Assembly: GCA_024699395.1 (NCBI GenBank)
Contig: JAILPU010000243.1
Coordinates: 1-6,288 of the forward strand
Direction: 5' to 3'
Length of the DNA: 6,288 nucleotides
Source: Lachnospiraceae bacterium
Lineage (GTDB): Bacteria > Bacillota > Clostridia > Lachnospirales > Lachnospiraceae
Shown one piece after another: positions 1 to 5,678 of this stretch. Within the stretch, counting starts at the first letter, position 1. The number at the start of each line of letters is the position of its first letter. Both the position numbers and the translations under genes were made by a program. Under the pieces are notes generated by a model. The model ran no database searches. It had not been told where the DNA came from and saw nothing but the letters and a program-made list of their open reading frames with translations.

Positions 1-1695
1 AAATGCAAAAAGTATCATGCACCCCAGATACGGAATCATTCGATTGAAAAGATTGTCCCTTCCCGAAATAATTAAATCCGCAATCTTGTATATCATTCCG
101 AAAGGCACGATACCCAAAACTGACCCTAATGTCATAAACGCAATCGCGGCATAAAAATATTTCTTATACTCGCCCATTCTTCTTATAATCCTTGATGTTA
201 CAGATCCCGATTCTCTCTCTGAAGTATGAGCATCCCTTTTTTCGGTAAGGAAATAGTATTTAACCTTTTCTATGCCGTCTGCATCAAGGGGATATGCAGA
301 TACAAGACTTCCTTTTTCCATGTGCACAACATAAGTACAACAATTAAGAATAAGTTCAAGGTCGTGGGTTATTATCACGGATGTATCAACTTCAGTTTTT
401 ACATCGTTTATAAGCTTGGAAAAATTTACCATCCCGGAATGATCCAGTCCGCTTGTGGGCTCATCATAAAAAATTATCTTCTTTTTGGAACTGATTGCGG
501 ATGCTATTGCCACTCTCTGTTTCTGACCGCCGGACAAAGAGGATGGATGCTTGTCTTTTTGCTCAAGAATATCAAGTTTATCAAGAATCTCAAGCGCCTC
601 TTCATCGCTTATATTGCTATTGAGCTTTAGTTCCTCCAAGACATTTTCGCAAAAAAGCTGACGGTTAACATCCTGCATGACCATAAAGCACTCTTTTACT
701 CTCTCTTTAGCGTCAAGCACTTTACCGTCAATACTGACTGAACCCGAAGACGGACTTGTGCCGCACAAGGCTTCCGCCAAAGTACTTTTTCCGGTACCGT
801 TGTCCCCTATAAGGGCAATAACGTTATTCTTGGGAAAGTTTAGAGTCTCGATATCAACAATGGTATCATTCCCCTTCTGACAGGAAAAATCTTCGATTTC
901 TATCATAGGTTCTGAGTGGATGTTCTTTACAGGCGTCCCCTTAAGGTCCTTCAAATCTGTGGTCCGAAGTCCTAATTCCTCCAGTTCTTTGGAAGACAAG
1001 GATTGCATCTCTTCTCTTACAAATTCTCTTTCTATCTGCCCGTTTCTCATATAAATGAACCTGTCCGCCAAATCCATCAGAAAATAAAGCCGGTGTTCGG
1101 AAATAATAACTGTCTTTCCTTCCTTTTTAAGTTCCGAAATAACCTTCTTAAGGCGGTTGATTGCCTTTTTATCAAGGTTGGAAGTGGGTTCGTCCATGAC
1201 AAACACCGATGGTTTGGATGCATAAACAGATCCGCAGGCAATCTGTTGTTTTTCACCCCCGGACAATTCAAATATGTTTCTGTCAAGCAACGGATCAAGC
1301 AAAAAAATCTCAGACGTTTCTTTTAAACGCTTATCCATCTCCTCCTTTGACATGTTTCTGTTTTCACAGCCGAACAGTATTTCCCCTGTAGTATTGGTAT
1401 GAAAGAACTGACTTTTGGGATTTTGAAAAACCGAACCCACTATGGTTGATATTTTTTTAAGTGGCTCCCGAGGTACATCTATGCCATCTATGTATAAATG
1501 GCCTTCCATGTATCCCTCGTAAAAATGCGGTGCCAGACCATTGATAATCCTGGTCATTGTAGTCTTTCCGCATCCGCTCTTTCCGCAAAAAACAACCAGT
1601 TCCCCATCGCGAATCTCTAAATTAATATTTCGGATTCCGTCTTTTTGTTTATCATCTTTTGTATAGAAAAACGATACATCTTCAATTTTAATCAT
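1..1695 (-). CDS. ECF transporter double ATPase (A1-A2) fused in frame to the start of an ABC-exporter-type membrane domain; partial, runs off the window
   Basis: The frame is open from the ATG at 1695 to position 1 (565 codons, no stop), so the C-terminus lies outside the window. Two ABC nucleotide-binding domains are seen. NBD1 has Walker A GKSGCGKT (38-45), Q-loop Q91, signature LSGGEKQQ (144-151), Walker B ending in D168-E169 and switch H201. NBD2 has Walker A GDNGTGKST (297-305), Q341, signature LSGGQKQR (387-394), D411-E412 and H444. All catalytic residues are intact in both, as expected for an EcfA-type tandem ATPase that powers the S and T proteins encoded just upstream. After about residue 485 a polar linker leads into a hydrophobic segment (about 513-535) and the start of another (about 554-565), resembling the N-terminus of an exporter-fold permease. 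The start has a Shine-Dalgarno that overlaps the EcfT stop; the gap is 14 nt. An internal ATG at 177 has only a weak AAGGA 11 nt upstream. ATPase function is confident; the fusion is read directly but its downstream domain order is unseen. Confidence 0.92.
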   Translation of the reverse strand, partial: MIKIEDVSFFYTKDDKQKDGIRNINLEIRDGELVVFCGKSGCGKTTMTRIINGLAPHFYEGYMEGHLYIDGIDVPREPLKKISTIVGSVFQNPKSQFFHTNTTGEILFGCENRNMSKEEMDKRLKETSEIFLLDPLLDRNIFELSGGEKQQIACGSVYASKPSVFVMDEPTSNLDKKAINRLKKVISELKKEGKTVIISEHRLYFLMDLADRFIYMRNGQIEREFVREEMQSLSSKELEELGLRTTDLKDLKGTPVKNIHSEPMIEIEDFSCQKGNDTIVDIETLNFPKNNVIALIGDNGTGKSTLAEALCGTSPSSGSVSIDGKVLDAKERVKECFMVMQDVNRQLFCENVLEELKLNSNISDEEALEILDKLDILEQKDKHPSSLSGGQKQRVAIASAISSKKKIIFYDEPTSGLDHSGMVNFSKLINDVKTEVDTSVIITHDLELILNCCTYVVHMEKGSLVSAYPLDADGIEKVKYYFLTEKRDAHTSERESGSVTSRIIRRMGEYKKYFYAAIAFMTLGSVLGIVPFGMIYKIADLIISGRDNLFNRMIPYLGCMILFAF

Positions 1696-1709
1696 TACTG
1701 CTTTTCCTT

Positions 1710-2420
1710 TTATATACAGATACCGACCACACAAAATGCCACGAACAAAATGATTACCATGTAGTCAGCCATCGTCATTTTCACCTCTACGTAAGAGCTT
1801 CTGTTTTTCCCGCTGTCAAGGCCCCTTGCCATCGCCGACGAAGCGAGTTCATCCATAAGGGCTACACAGCTAAACAAAAGGGGAACCATAATATATTCAA
1901 CCATCAGTGCAGGCTTTGTTAACACGTTTTTAAGGTTAAACTCTATTCCCCTGAACATCATGGCTTTTCTTATACCGTTCCATTCATCGTTTACCGTGGG
2001 CATGAAACGAATCATAACAATAAACGGGATAACAAAGCCTGTGGGGAGTTTCATCTTTTGAAATGACGCAATAAGTTCTCCCATCCCGGTTGTTTTGGTA
2101 AATAAATTAAGCGCCATAAGTATCGGGCAAAAATATCTCACAAGTAGCAACAGTCCATGATAGACCGCTCCAAATATTCCGGATAATTCAGTTGTTTGGG
2201 CGCCGTCAAAAATTGCATAAAAAATAAGGGCAAGTACTATCCCCTTTAGCGCAGAAAAGACTTTTCCCTCAAATGCAAGCAAAACCCCCAGTATGACAGT
2301 ACAGATGATTGCCGGCACAGTTGTGACACATCTGCCGGCAAACACCGCTGTTACTATCAGGATAAGCAGTTTGGTCCTCGGGTCCAGTCTTGAACTTGTA
2401 CTCCCGTTATCCAAAAACAC
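1710..2420 (-). CDS. ECF transporter transmembrane T component (EcfT family)
   Basis: A 236-residue integral membrane protein that should couple the ATPase pair to the substrate-binding S component in the cytoplasmic membrane. It has the N-terminal DPRTKL motif (13-18) typical of EcfT proteins, several hydrophobic segments (about 18-50, 57-73, 84-108, 128-141, 172-190, 217-235), and the two Ala...Arg-Gly coupling motifs that contact the ATPases, here AMMFRG (153-158) and AMARG (196-200). The start codon is GTG, supported by AGGAGG seven bases upstream; this Shine-Dalgarno overlaps the stop codon of the S component gene, which implies translational coupling. The next gene starts 14 nt after its stop. 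Length and motifs are normal for the family, with no sign of damage. Which EcfT subfamily it belongs to is inferred from its operon partner rather than from its own sequence. Confidence 0.92.
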   Translation of the reverse strand: MFLDNGSTSSRLDPRTKLLILIVTAVFAGRCVTTVPAIICTVILGVLLAFEGKVFSALKGIVLALIFYAIFDGAQTTELSGIFGAVYHGLLLLVRYFCPILMALNLFTKTTGMGELIASFQKMKLPTGFVIPFIVMIRFMPTVNDEWNGIRKAMMFRGIEFNLKNVLTKPALMVEYIMVPLLFSCVALMDELASSAMARGLDSGKNRSSYVEVKMTMADYMVIILFVAFCVVGICI

Positions 2421-2427
2421 TTTTCAG

Positions 2428-2433
2428 CCTCCT
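2428..2433 (-). promoter_or_regulatory. Shine-Dalgarno that sets the GTG start of the T component
   Basis: AGGAGG lies 7 nt before the GTG at 2420 and contains the TAG stop of the S component gene (2434-2432). No competing ATG in this frame has such a site, so the GTG start is well supported. Confidence 0.85.
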
Positions 2434-3037
2434 ATACCACACCTGCTTTTTCAAAATGTTTCTTAACAAATTTGGTTCCGAGGAATCCTCCGATCAATCC
2501 ACCCAATACTGCAAGGCCAATGATTCCAAAACCTATCCACGAAGGAGCCAACAACTTACTCATCTTGTCTGCGTACTCGTCACCCATTCTTCTCACTCCT
2601 TCAATATAGGCATCCTTGGCATATATTATTCTGAAAAAGTTGGCCGCTGTTCCTATGTTGAAAACAGTATATGAAATGATATACCAGAATTTTGATTCAT
2701 ATTTGCCTATAAGCATGCATATCTCCGCCAAAAGCGCCGTTACAATGCAGATACCGAAAGCAATGGGTTCAAAGCCCGTGGAGATACAGGCAAAAAGTGC
2801 CGAAATAATCAGAGCAACTCCAAATTTCCTCACTTTAAGCACCGCAAGGAAATATATGGATCCGCAGAATACTCCGAGAGTCAAAGGGCACAAAAGATAC
2901 AATAAAGGTATGGAACCAAATACCATTATTACTGCCAGTACAGCAATAAGATATACCGCCGCAAAAGCACCGGCATAAATATAATCTTTTACACCAAGTT
3001 TCTTTGAACTACTTGCATTTACAACAACATCACTCAT
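2432..3037 (-). CDS. ECF transporter S component, MptD/Trep_Strep family
   Basis: A 201-residue protein with about six hydrophobic segments (about 18-40, 43-66, 72-88, 91-110, 117-138, 165-189) and a basic C-terminal tail rich in Lys and Phe ending in EKAGVV, as in the MptD (Trep_Strep) family of putative ECF substrate-binding subunits. In an ECF transporter this subunit binds the substrate and is re-oriented in the membrane by the T and A subunits encoded next. The ATG at 3037 has AAGGAGG (3051-3045) at a 7-nt spacing. It is the first gene of the operon and follows a long structured leader, so the leader probably controls the whole transporter. The substrate is not known from sequence. Related operons with exporter-fold partner proteins have been tied to siderophore or heme iron, so a metal-linked small molecule is the best inference. 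Confidence 0.88.
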   Translation of the reverse strand: MSDVVVNASSSKKLGVKDYIYAGAFAAVYLIAVLAVIMVFGSIPLLYLLCPLTLGVFCGSIYFLAVLKVRKFGVALIISALFACISTGFEPIAFGICIVTALLAEICMLIGKYESKFWYIISYTVFNIGTAANFFRIIYAKDAYIEGVRRMGDEYADKMSKLLAPSWIGFGIIGLAVLGGLIGGFLGTKFVKKHFEKAGVV

Positions 3038-3066
3038 TTTTGAGCCTCCTTATTTTGTAGATTAGC

Positions 3067-3140
3067 CCGGCTTATCACTTCTAAAAGCAACCGTCCCGGT
3101 CGGGAATGTTACCTTTACGGCCTTCATCAGGTCTCGCCGG
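3067..3140 (-). ncRNA. Second stem-loop module of the ECF operon leader (candidate cis-regulatory RNA)
   Basis: On the minus strand CCGGC (3140-3136) can pair with GCCGG (3071-3067), enclosing a hairpin made of GUAAC (3112-3108) with GUUGC (3091-3087) and an inner UCCC (3105-3102) with GGGA (3097-3094) around a GACC loop. The outer hairpin contains a G.U pair that would be an A.C mismatch on the plus strand, favouring minus-strand RNA. The CGGC at 3139-3136 can alternatively pair with GCCG at 3121-3118, so two exclusive folds are possible. The module ends 16 nt before the Shine-Dalgarno of the S component gene. I cannot assign it to a known riboswitch class, and no U-tract terminator follows it. 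Folding is by eye only. Confidence 0.4.
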
Positions 3141-3148
3141 TTTTAGTT

Positions 3149-3168
3149 GAGTTAGTTTTGCCTAACTC
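3149..3168. promoter_or_regulatory. Inverted repeat of TTAG/CTAA type, candidate metalloregulator site
   Basis: Plus-strand GAGTTAG, a 6-nt spacer TTTTGC, then CTAACTC: a perfect 7+7 bp inverted repeat. Its TTAG...CTAA halves resemble DtxR/IdeR-type iron regulator boxes. It lies about 80-100 nt downstream of the predicted transcription start. It may equally be only a hairpin of the leader RNA. Confidence 0.3.
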
Positions 3169-3175
3169 GGTATCA

Positions 3176-3210
3176 TTAATTTACTCCGCTTTTTGTGCGG
3201 AGCAAATTAA
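3176..3210 (-). repeat. Long inverted repeat forming a 14-bp hairpin in the leader
   Basis: On the minus strand UUAAUUUGCUCCGC (3210-3197) pairs with GCGGAGUAAAUUAA (3189-3176) around a 7-nt A-rich loop; the only non-Watson-Crick position is a G.U (3203/3183). No T-run follows on the minus strand, so it is not a standard terminator. It is the most stable element of the leader. Confidence 0.7.
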
Positions 3211-3226
3211 GTCGGTAGGTAAGCCG

Positions 3227-3240
3227 AACTAAAATTAGTT
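3227..3240. promoter_or_regulatory. Palindrome AACTAA-AA-TTAGTT just after the predicted transcription start
   Basis: A perfect 6+6 bp inverted repeat with a 2-nt centre, placed about 10-22 nt downstream of the predicted start of the ECF transcript, a usual position for a repressor site. It shares TTAG/CTAA halves with the palindrome at 3149-3168. Its AACTAAAA half also forms one arm of the leader closing stem, so DNA and RNA readings compete. Confidence 0.35.
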
Positions 3241-3255
3241 ACATCCAACTTTGAT

Positions 3256-3284
3256 ATGATAGCAAATGTTCAATCAAAAATCAA
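3256..3284 (-). promoter_or_regulatory. Sigma-A-like promoter for the ECF operon
   Basis: On the minus strand TTGATT (3284-3279) is followed after exactly 17 bp by TATCAT (3261-3256): 4 of 6 and 5 of 6 matches to the -35 and -10 consensus. The expected start is near 3249, giving a leader of about 210 nt before the S component ATG at 3037, which just includes all the stem arms listed. The 24-bp repeats lie immediately upstream and a decayed copy overlaps the -35. Confidence 0.6.
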
Positions 3285-3303
3285 CCATATTTGTCACACC
3301 TAT
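3280..3303. repeat. Degenerate extra copy of the 24-bp repeat overlapping the -35 box
   Basis: Aligned in phase with the four good copies, this 24-bp block agrees at about 12 positions, concentrated in the TTGTCA-AC core. It is either a decayed copy or a chance similarity. Confidence 0.3.
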
Positions 3304-3406
3304 CGGCACGTTTTATATCATACGCGCCGGCACGTTTTATGTCATACGCACCGGCATGTTTTATGTCATACGTACCGGCATGTTTTATGTCATACATACC
3401 GGCACG
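3304..3406. repeat. 24-bp tandem repeat array, four full copies and a 7-bp partial copy
   Basis: Full copies start at 3304, 3328, 3352 and 3376; a partial copy CGGCACG starts at 3400. On the plus strand each copy begins CGGCA(C/T)GTTTTAT and continues with (A/G)TCATAC. Adjacent copies differ by only one to three bases, and the changes are graded along the array (CACG in the first two, CATG in the next two), as expected from stepwise duplication. Copies 2-4 carry TATG-T-CATA, a small dyad; in copy 1 the G is an A. The array sits between the end of the hydrolase gene and the ECF promoter. There are no unique spacers, so this is not CRISPR. The period is a multiple of 3, so both strands show short repeated open frames, but neither has a ribosome site. 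Confidence 0.93.
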
Positions 3407-3464
3407 CTCTCACTTATTGACCGTCTCTCATGTTGCGGTGGGAGAGTTTTATTAAGTTGTACAA

Positions 3465-4466
3465 TTATCCGATATAATCATGGATTGCAGGCAAAACTTT
3501 TTTCTCAATAAAATCAACCCTGTCAAAAATCCTTGGTTTAAATGTGCCGGTTATTCCCACGGATACATTCTTTTCTTTGTTTACATAGATTATATTCCCG
3601 CTGTCGCCGATTGCGGCATATACATCTTTATCATCGTATGGCTTATACCATAAATAGCCGTAATTCATGAAACCGAATCTCTCACCAAGCTTAATGTGAG
3701 GTGCCAGCATATCTTTCAGATATCCTTTTGAGACAATCCTTTTTTCATTATATAAGCCATCCCCCAGCACCATGGCACCTATCACAGCCATATCTCTTGC
3801 CGACATGCACAAGCCCCAACCTGCGGTGACTGTACCCTGAGGATCGGAGTACCACTCGTATTCCCTGGGATTTTTGTTCATAAAAAAATCAAATTGGTCT
3901 TCTTTGGAACTGTCTCCATGTATAATTCGCCGGGGGAGCTCCAGTGGCTCAAACAAATTCTTATTGGCAAAATCAATGCATTTTTCTCCCGTGGCTCTCT
4001 CAATTATTCCCACGAGAATCTGAATACCAAGGGTTGCATATCTGAATTCTTTGGTAATCCCTTTTCGTCCTCCGAGATAATCAAGTGTTGTAAGGGTCCA
4101 GTCCCGGGAAGTACATACCTTTTTCCAGGGTTCTGACTTACATTTATATGGCGCCGTCATGGTAAGCAGATGCCTGATTGTGACATCATAAATGGTCTTT
4201 TCGCCGCGCTTTACGGTGTAATCAGGAAAAAATTCCATTACCTTCCGATCCAGGCTTTTGATAAATCCCTTATCCAGTGCAATCCCTGCAAGTAACCCAA
4301 TGACACCTTTGGTCACGGAATTGACATTCATCGCATCTAAAGTCTTGAATCCATGCCAACAATCATCAAGAACCACCTCATTGTCTTTGATGACATAGAT
4401 TTGACACATATTGCTCTCATTTTGGGTATTCTCTGAAATGCACCTGTGTAATTGTTCTATATTCAT
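3465..4466 (-). CDS. Serine hydrolase of the beta-lactamase/penicillin-binding-protein-like fold (class C type)
   Basis: A 333-residue protein from the ATG at 4466. The catalytic S-x-x-K motif is SVTK (residues 50-53), followed by the usual helix and the D/IRHLLTMTA segment that marks this family. The second motif, normally Tyr-Ser/Ala-Asn, reads Y143-A-T, and the C-terminal K-T-G/H-x-G region appears as IGDSG (286-290), so substrate handling may differ from true beta-lactamases. No signal peptide or membrane segment is visible, suggesting a cytoplasmic esterase, amidase or peptidase rather than a cell-wall enzyme. A TTG six bases earlier (4472) is only 4 nt from the Shine-Dalgarno and is a less likely start. 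It follows the antitoxin gene after 127 nt and is separated from the ECF operon by the repeat array and a promoter, so it is probably its own unit. The true substrate is unknown. Confidence 0.88.
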   Translation of the reverse strand: MNIEQLHRCISENTQNESNMCQIYVIKDNEVVLDDCWHGFKTLDAMNVNSVTKGVIGLLAGIALDKGFIKSLDRKVMEFFPDYTVKRGEKTIYDVTIRHLLTMTAPYKCKSEPWKKVCTSRDWTLTTLDYLGGRKGITKEFRYATLGIQILVGIIERATGEKCIDFANKNLFEPLELPRRIIHGDSSKEDQFDFFMNKNPREYEWYSDPQGTVTAGWGLCMSARDMAVIGAMVLGDGLYNEKRIVSKGYLKDMLAPHIKLGERFGFMNYGYLWYKPYDDKDVYAAIGDSGNIIYVNKEKNVSVGITGTFKPRIFDRVDFIEKKVLPAIHDYIG

Positions 4467-4476
4467 AATCAAATAG

Positions 4477-4485
4477 CCTCCTCTT
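4477..4485 (-). promoter_or_regulatory. Shine-Dalgarno of the serine hydrolase
   Basis: AAGAGGAGG ends 10 nt before the ATG at 4466 and only 4 nt before an in-frame TTG at 4472, so the ATG is preferred although the spacing is slightly long. Confidence 0.7.
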
Positions 4486-4509
4486 AGGAAAGATTCGGAC
4501 GTCCTAAGA
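4482..4509. repeat. 8-bp inverted repeat directly before the hydrolase Shine-Dalgarno
   Basis: On the minus strand TCTTAGGA (4509-4502), a 12-nt spacer, then TCCTAAGA (4489-4482), which runs straight into GGAGG. It could be a repressor site, or an mRNA hairpin that holds the first bases of the Shine-Dalgarno. The spacer plus arm also contains the palindrome GGACGTCC (4497-4504). Confidence 0.5.
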
Positions 4510-4522
4510 AAAGGCTAATTTA

Positions 4523-4551
4523 ATTAAAAATCTTTTTCAAGTAAAATCTTA
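4523..4551 (-). promoter_or_regulatory. Weak candidate promoter for the serine hydrolase
   Basis: In the very AT-rich 127-nt gap after the antitoxin gene, TTTACT and TAAATT lie 17 bp apart on the minus strand, each matching 4 of 6 consensus bases. The region is so AT-rich that such matches occur by chance. No GC-rich terminator for the antitoxin gene is seen in the gap, so read-through is also possible. Confidence 0.25.
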
Positions 4552-4593
4552 AAGAAATTTTGCTTATTATTTTTTTATTATCATAAATCGTTT

Positions 4594-5646
4594 TTATAAA
4601 TCCATTTCATATTTTTCTTTCAGATTATTCAGCATGCTGTACTTAATCATTCCCTCCAGCTGCATTCTTCCAACTACTATCCCAGGTGCAATTCCTTGCT
4701 CTTTTGCAAATTGAAGTACTTTTCCCTCTGAATAATCTAAATCTCTTCTAAAAGTCTCAAAGTCCTCAGATGATATCAGTATATCACCGGACCATTTGTC
4801 TGCCGCCTTCTCATCTTCTGCAGATGTACCATTAGGCTGTCCTACATGACCAAGCGCAATGTGAGCGAGTTCATGGAACAAACTAAACCAAAACTTGTCT
4901 GCATCCTTTCCTCTTGCGGTAAGTCCAACAACAATCTTATTTCCATCCATAAAGGACGCTCCCTGAAGGAAAGAACCTTTAAGGTGTGGCAAAAACACTA
5001 ACGCTATTCCGCAATCTGCCAAACATTTTTTAATCTTATGGCAGAATTCTCCGGGCTTAAGTACAGTCATTTTGCGCAACTCCGGCATAGCAGAAATCAA
5101 ACCTTTAATATTGATGGGTGCAGTTTGTATACCGCGAGCCATAATCTTTGCTTCCTGTGCCCATGCCATCAGCGCAAGATCACTTTTTTCTGTGATTGCC
5201 AAACGTCTACATGCAATTCTTGTAATCTGCTCACTCCCAAGAATTGAAAGCTCAACTACCTCAAAGTATTTCCTAAGATTGATAACCTTCTCTTTAGCAT
5301 CTCTGGTCTTTGGAACCCATCCGAATTTTGCCATCTCGCTATAGGGAAATTGCTTTGCCATCTCAGTATCGGCATCCATCGCATTCTCTGCTTCTGCCTT
5401 AATAATCTTCTCTCTGTAGATTGCCTCAAGGTTATTCCAGAACCTTGCCGGAACACCTAAAACCATCTCTAGTCTGACCGCAGTCTCCGGTGTAAGCTGT
5501 ACCTCGCCATTAATGAGTTTGCTGATATGTTTCTCTGACATATCAATCCTGGTTGCAAACTCTTTTTGACTCATACCTCTGTCATTCAACTGCTCTTTAA
5601 TTGTTGCCCCAGGTGGCGTTGCAATATAACTGCGACTTCTCACCAT
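4594..5646 (-). CDS. higA: HigA-type antitoxin: XRE helix-turn-helix fused to an ImmA/IrrE zinc-peptidase domain
   Basis: From the ATG at 5646 the protein has 350 residues. The N-terminal part (about 13-75) is the HigA-type HTH (PPGATIKEQL then MSQKEFATRIDMSEKHISKL), which in this family binds the operon's own promoter and the partner toxin. The C-terminal part holds FHELAH, a HEXXH zinc site (H258, E259, H262), with a downstream acidic stretch (EDEKAAD) able to give the third ligand, typical of ImmA/IrrE (DUF955) peptidases that cleave regulators. A longer frame begins at 5679, overlapping the toxin stop by one base, but the start at 5646 has AAGGAGG at 7 nt and is preferred. The toxin gene upstream is cut to its C-terminal half, so this looks like an antitoxin without a working partner. 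Domain calls are confident; its present role (regulator, orphan antitoxin, or defence-linked peptidase) is not known. Confidence 0.88.
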   Translation of the reverse strand: MVRSRSYIATPPGATIKEQLNDRGMSQKEFATRIDMSEKHISKLINGEVQLTPETAVRLEMVLGVPARFWNNLEAIYREKIIKAEAENAMDADTEMAKQFPYSEMAKFGWVPKTRDAKEKVINLRKYFEVVELSILGSEQITRIACRRLAITEKSDLALMAWAQEAKIMARGIQTAPINIKGLISAMPELRKMTVLKPGEFCHKIKKCLADCGIALVFLPHLKGSFLQGASFMDGNKIVVGLTARGKDADKFWFSLFHELAHIALGHVGQPNGTSAEDEKAADKWSGDILISSEDFETFRRDLDYSEGKVLQFAKEQGIAPGIVVGRMQLEGMIKYSMLNNLKEKYEMDL

Positions 5647-5653
5647 AGTGCTA

Positions 5654-5660
5654 CCTCCTT
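5654..5660 (-). promoter_or_regulatory. Shine-Dalgarno that favours the shorter antitoxin start
   Basis: AAGGAGG lies 7 nt before the ATG at 5646. The upstream in-frame ATG at 5679 has no comparable site, although it overlaps the toxin stop (TAATG) and could be reached by coupling. Confidence 0.8.
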
Positions 5661-5678
5661 GACTCGTCATCTTTTTCA

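Larger units (their letters stand above)
3141..3234 (-). ncRNA. Candidate four-way-junction leader RNA upstream of the ECF operon
   Basis: Complementary arms on the minus strand enclose 94 nt: closing stem UUUUAGUU (3234-3227) with AACUAAAA (3148-3141), 8 perfect pairs. Inside are a short hairpin CGG/CCG (3226-3224 with 3215-3213), a 14-bp hairpin (3210-3176), and a 7-bp hairpin GAGUUAG/CUAACUC (3168-3162 with 3155-3149) that abuts the closing stem with no gap. The module begins about 15 nt after the predicted transcription start and lies wholly within the leader. The 14-bp hairpin is continuous only in minus-strand RNA because of a G.U pair. This resembles a structured regulatory leader, but no known class is recognised, and some arms could instead be protein-binding palindromes in DNA. 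Confidence 0.45.
3038..3464. other. 427-nt intergenic control region between the hydrolase and the ECF operon
   Basis: No gene is supported here. From the right it holds a weak CTCTC/GAGAG hairpin (3424-3446) followed by a T-run only on the plus strand, the 24-bp repeat array, the ECF promoter, and the two-module structured leader. No convincing terminator for the hydrolase gene is seen on the minus strand. Confidence 0.8.

Noticed and set aside
226..630. Plus-strand open frames across 226-1391
   Set aside because: They are antisense to the double ATPase, whose complete set of ABC motifs shows the minus strand is the coding one.
3087..3112. FMN riboswitch, because the leader contains ATTCCCGACCGG as in that class
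   Set aside because: The other conserved FMN blocks are not present around it, and the bases are explained by a local hairpin.
3110..3135. Hammerhead ribozyme, because of CTGATGA in the leader
   Set aside because: The expected GAAA and cleavage-site elements with supporting stems are not found in the right places.
3304..3406. CRISPR array
   Set aside because: The copies are directly adjacent with no unique spacers; it is a simple tandem repeat.
3424..3446. Rho-independent terminator
   Set aside because: The stem is only 5 bp with a 13-nt loop, and the T-run follows on the plus strand, where no gene ends.
3266..3511. Plus-strand open frame of 81 codons with a repeated G(M/T)FYVIRT peptide
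   Set aside because: The repeat peptide arises from the 24-bp DNA repeat being a multiple of 3. There is no Shine-Dalgarno before its ATG, it runs antisense into the hydrolase gene, and the opposite strand shows a similar repeat-coded peptide.
5038..5456. Open frames overlapping the antitoxin on both strands
   Set aside because: They are shadows of the HigA/ImmA-IrrE coding frame and have no ribosome sites or recognisable domains.
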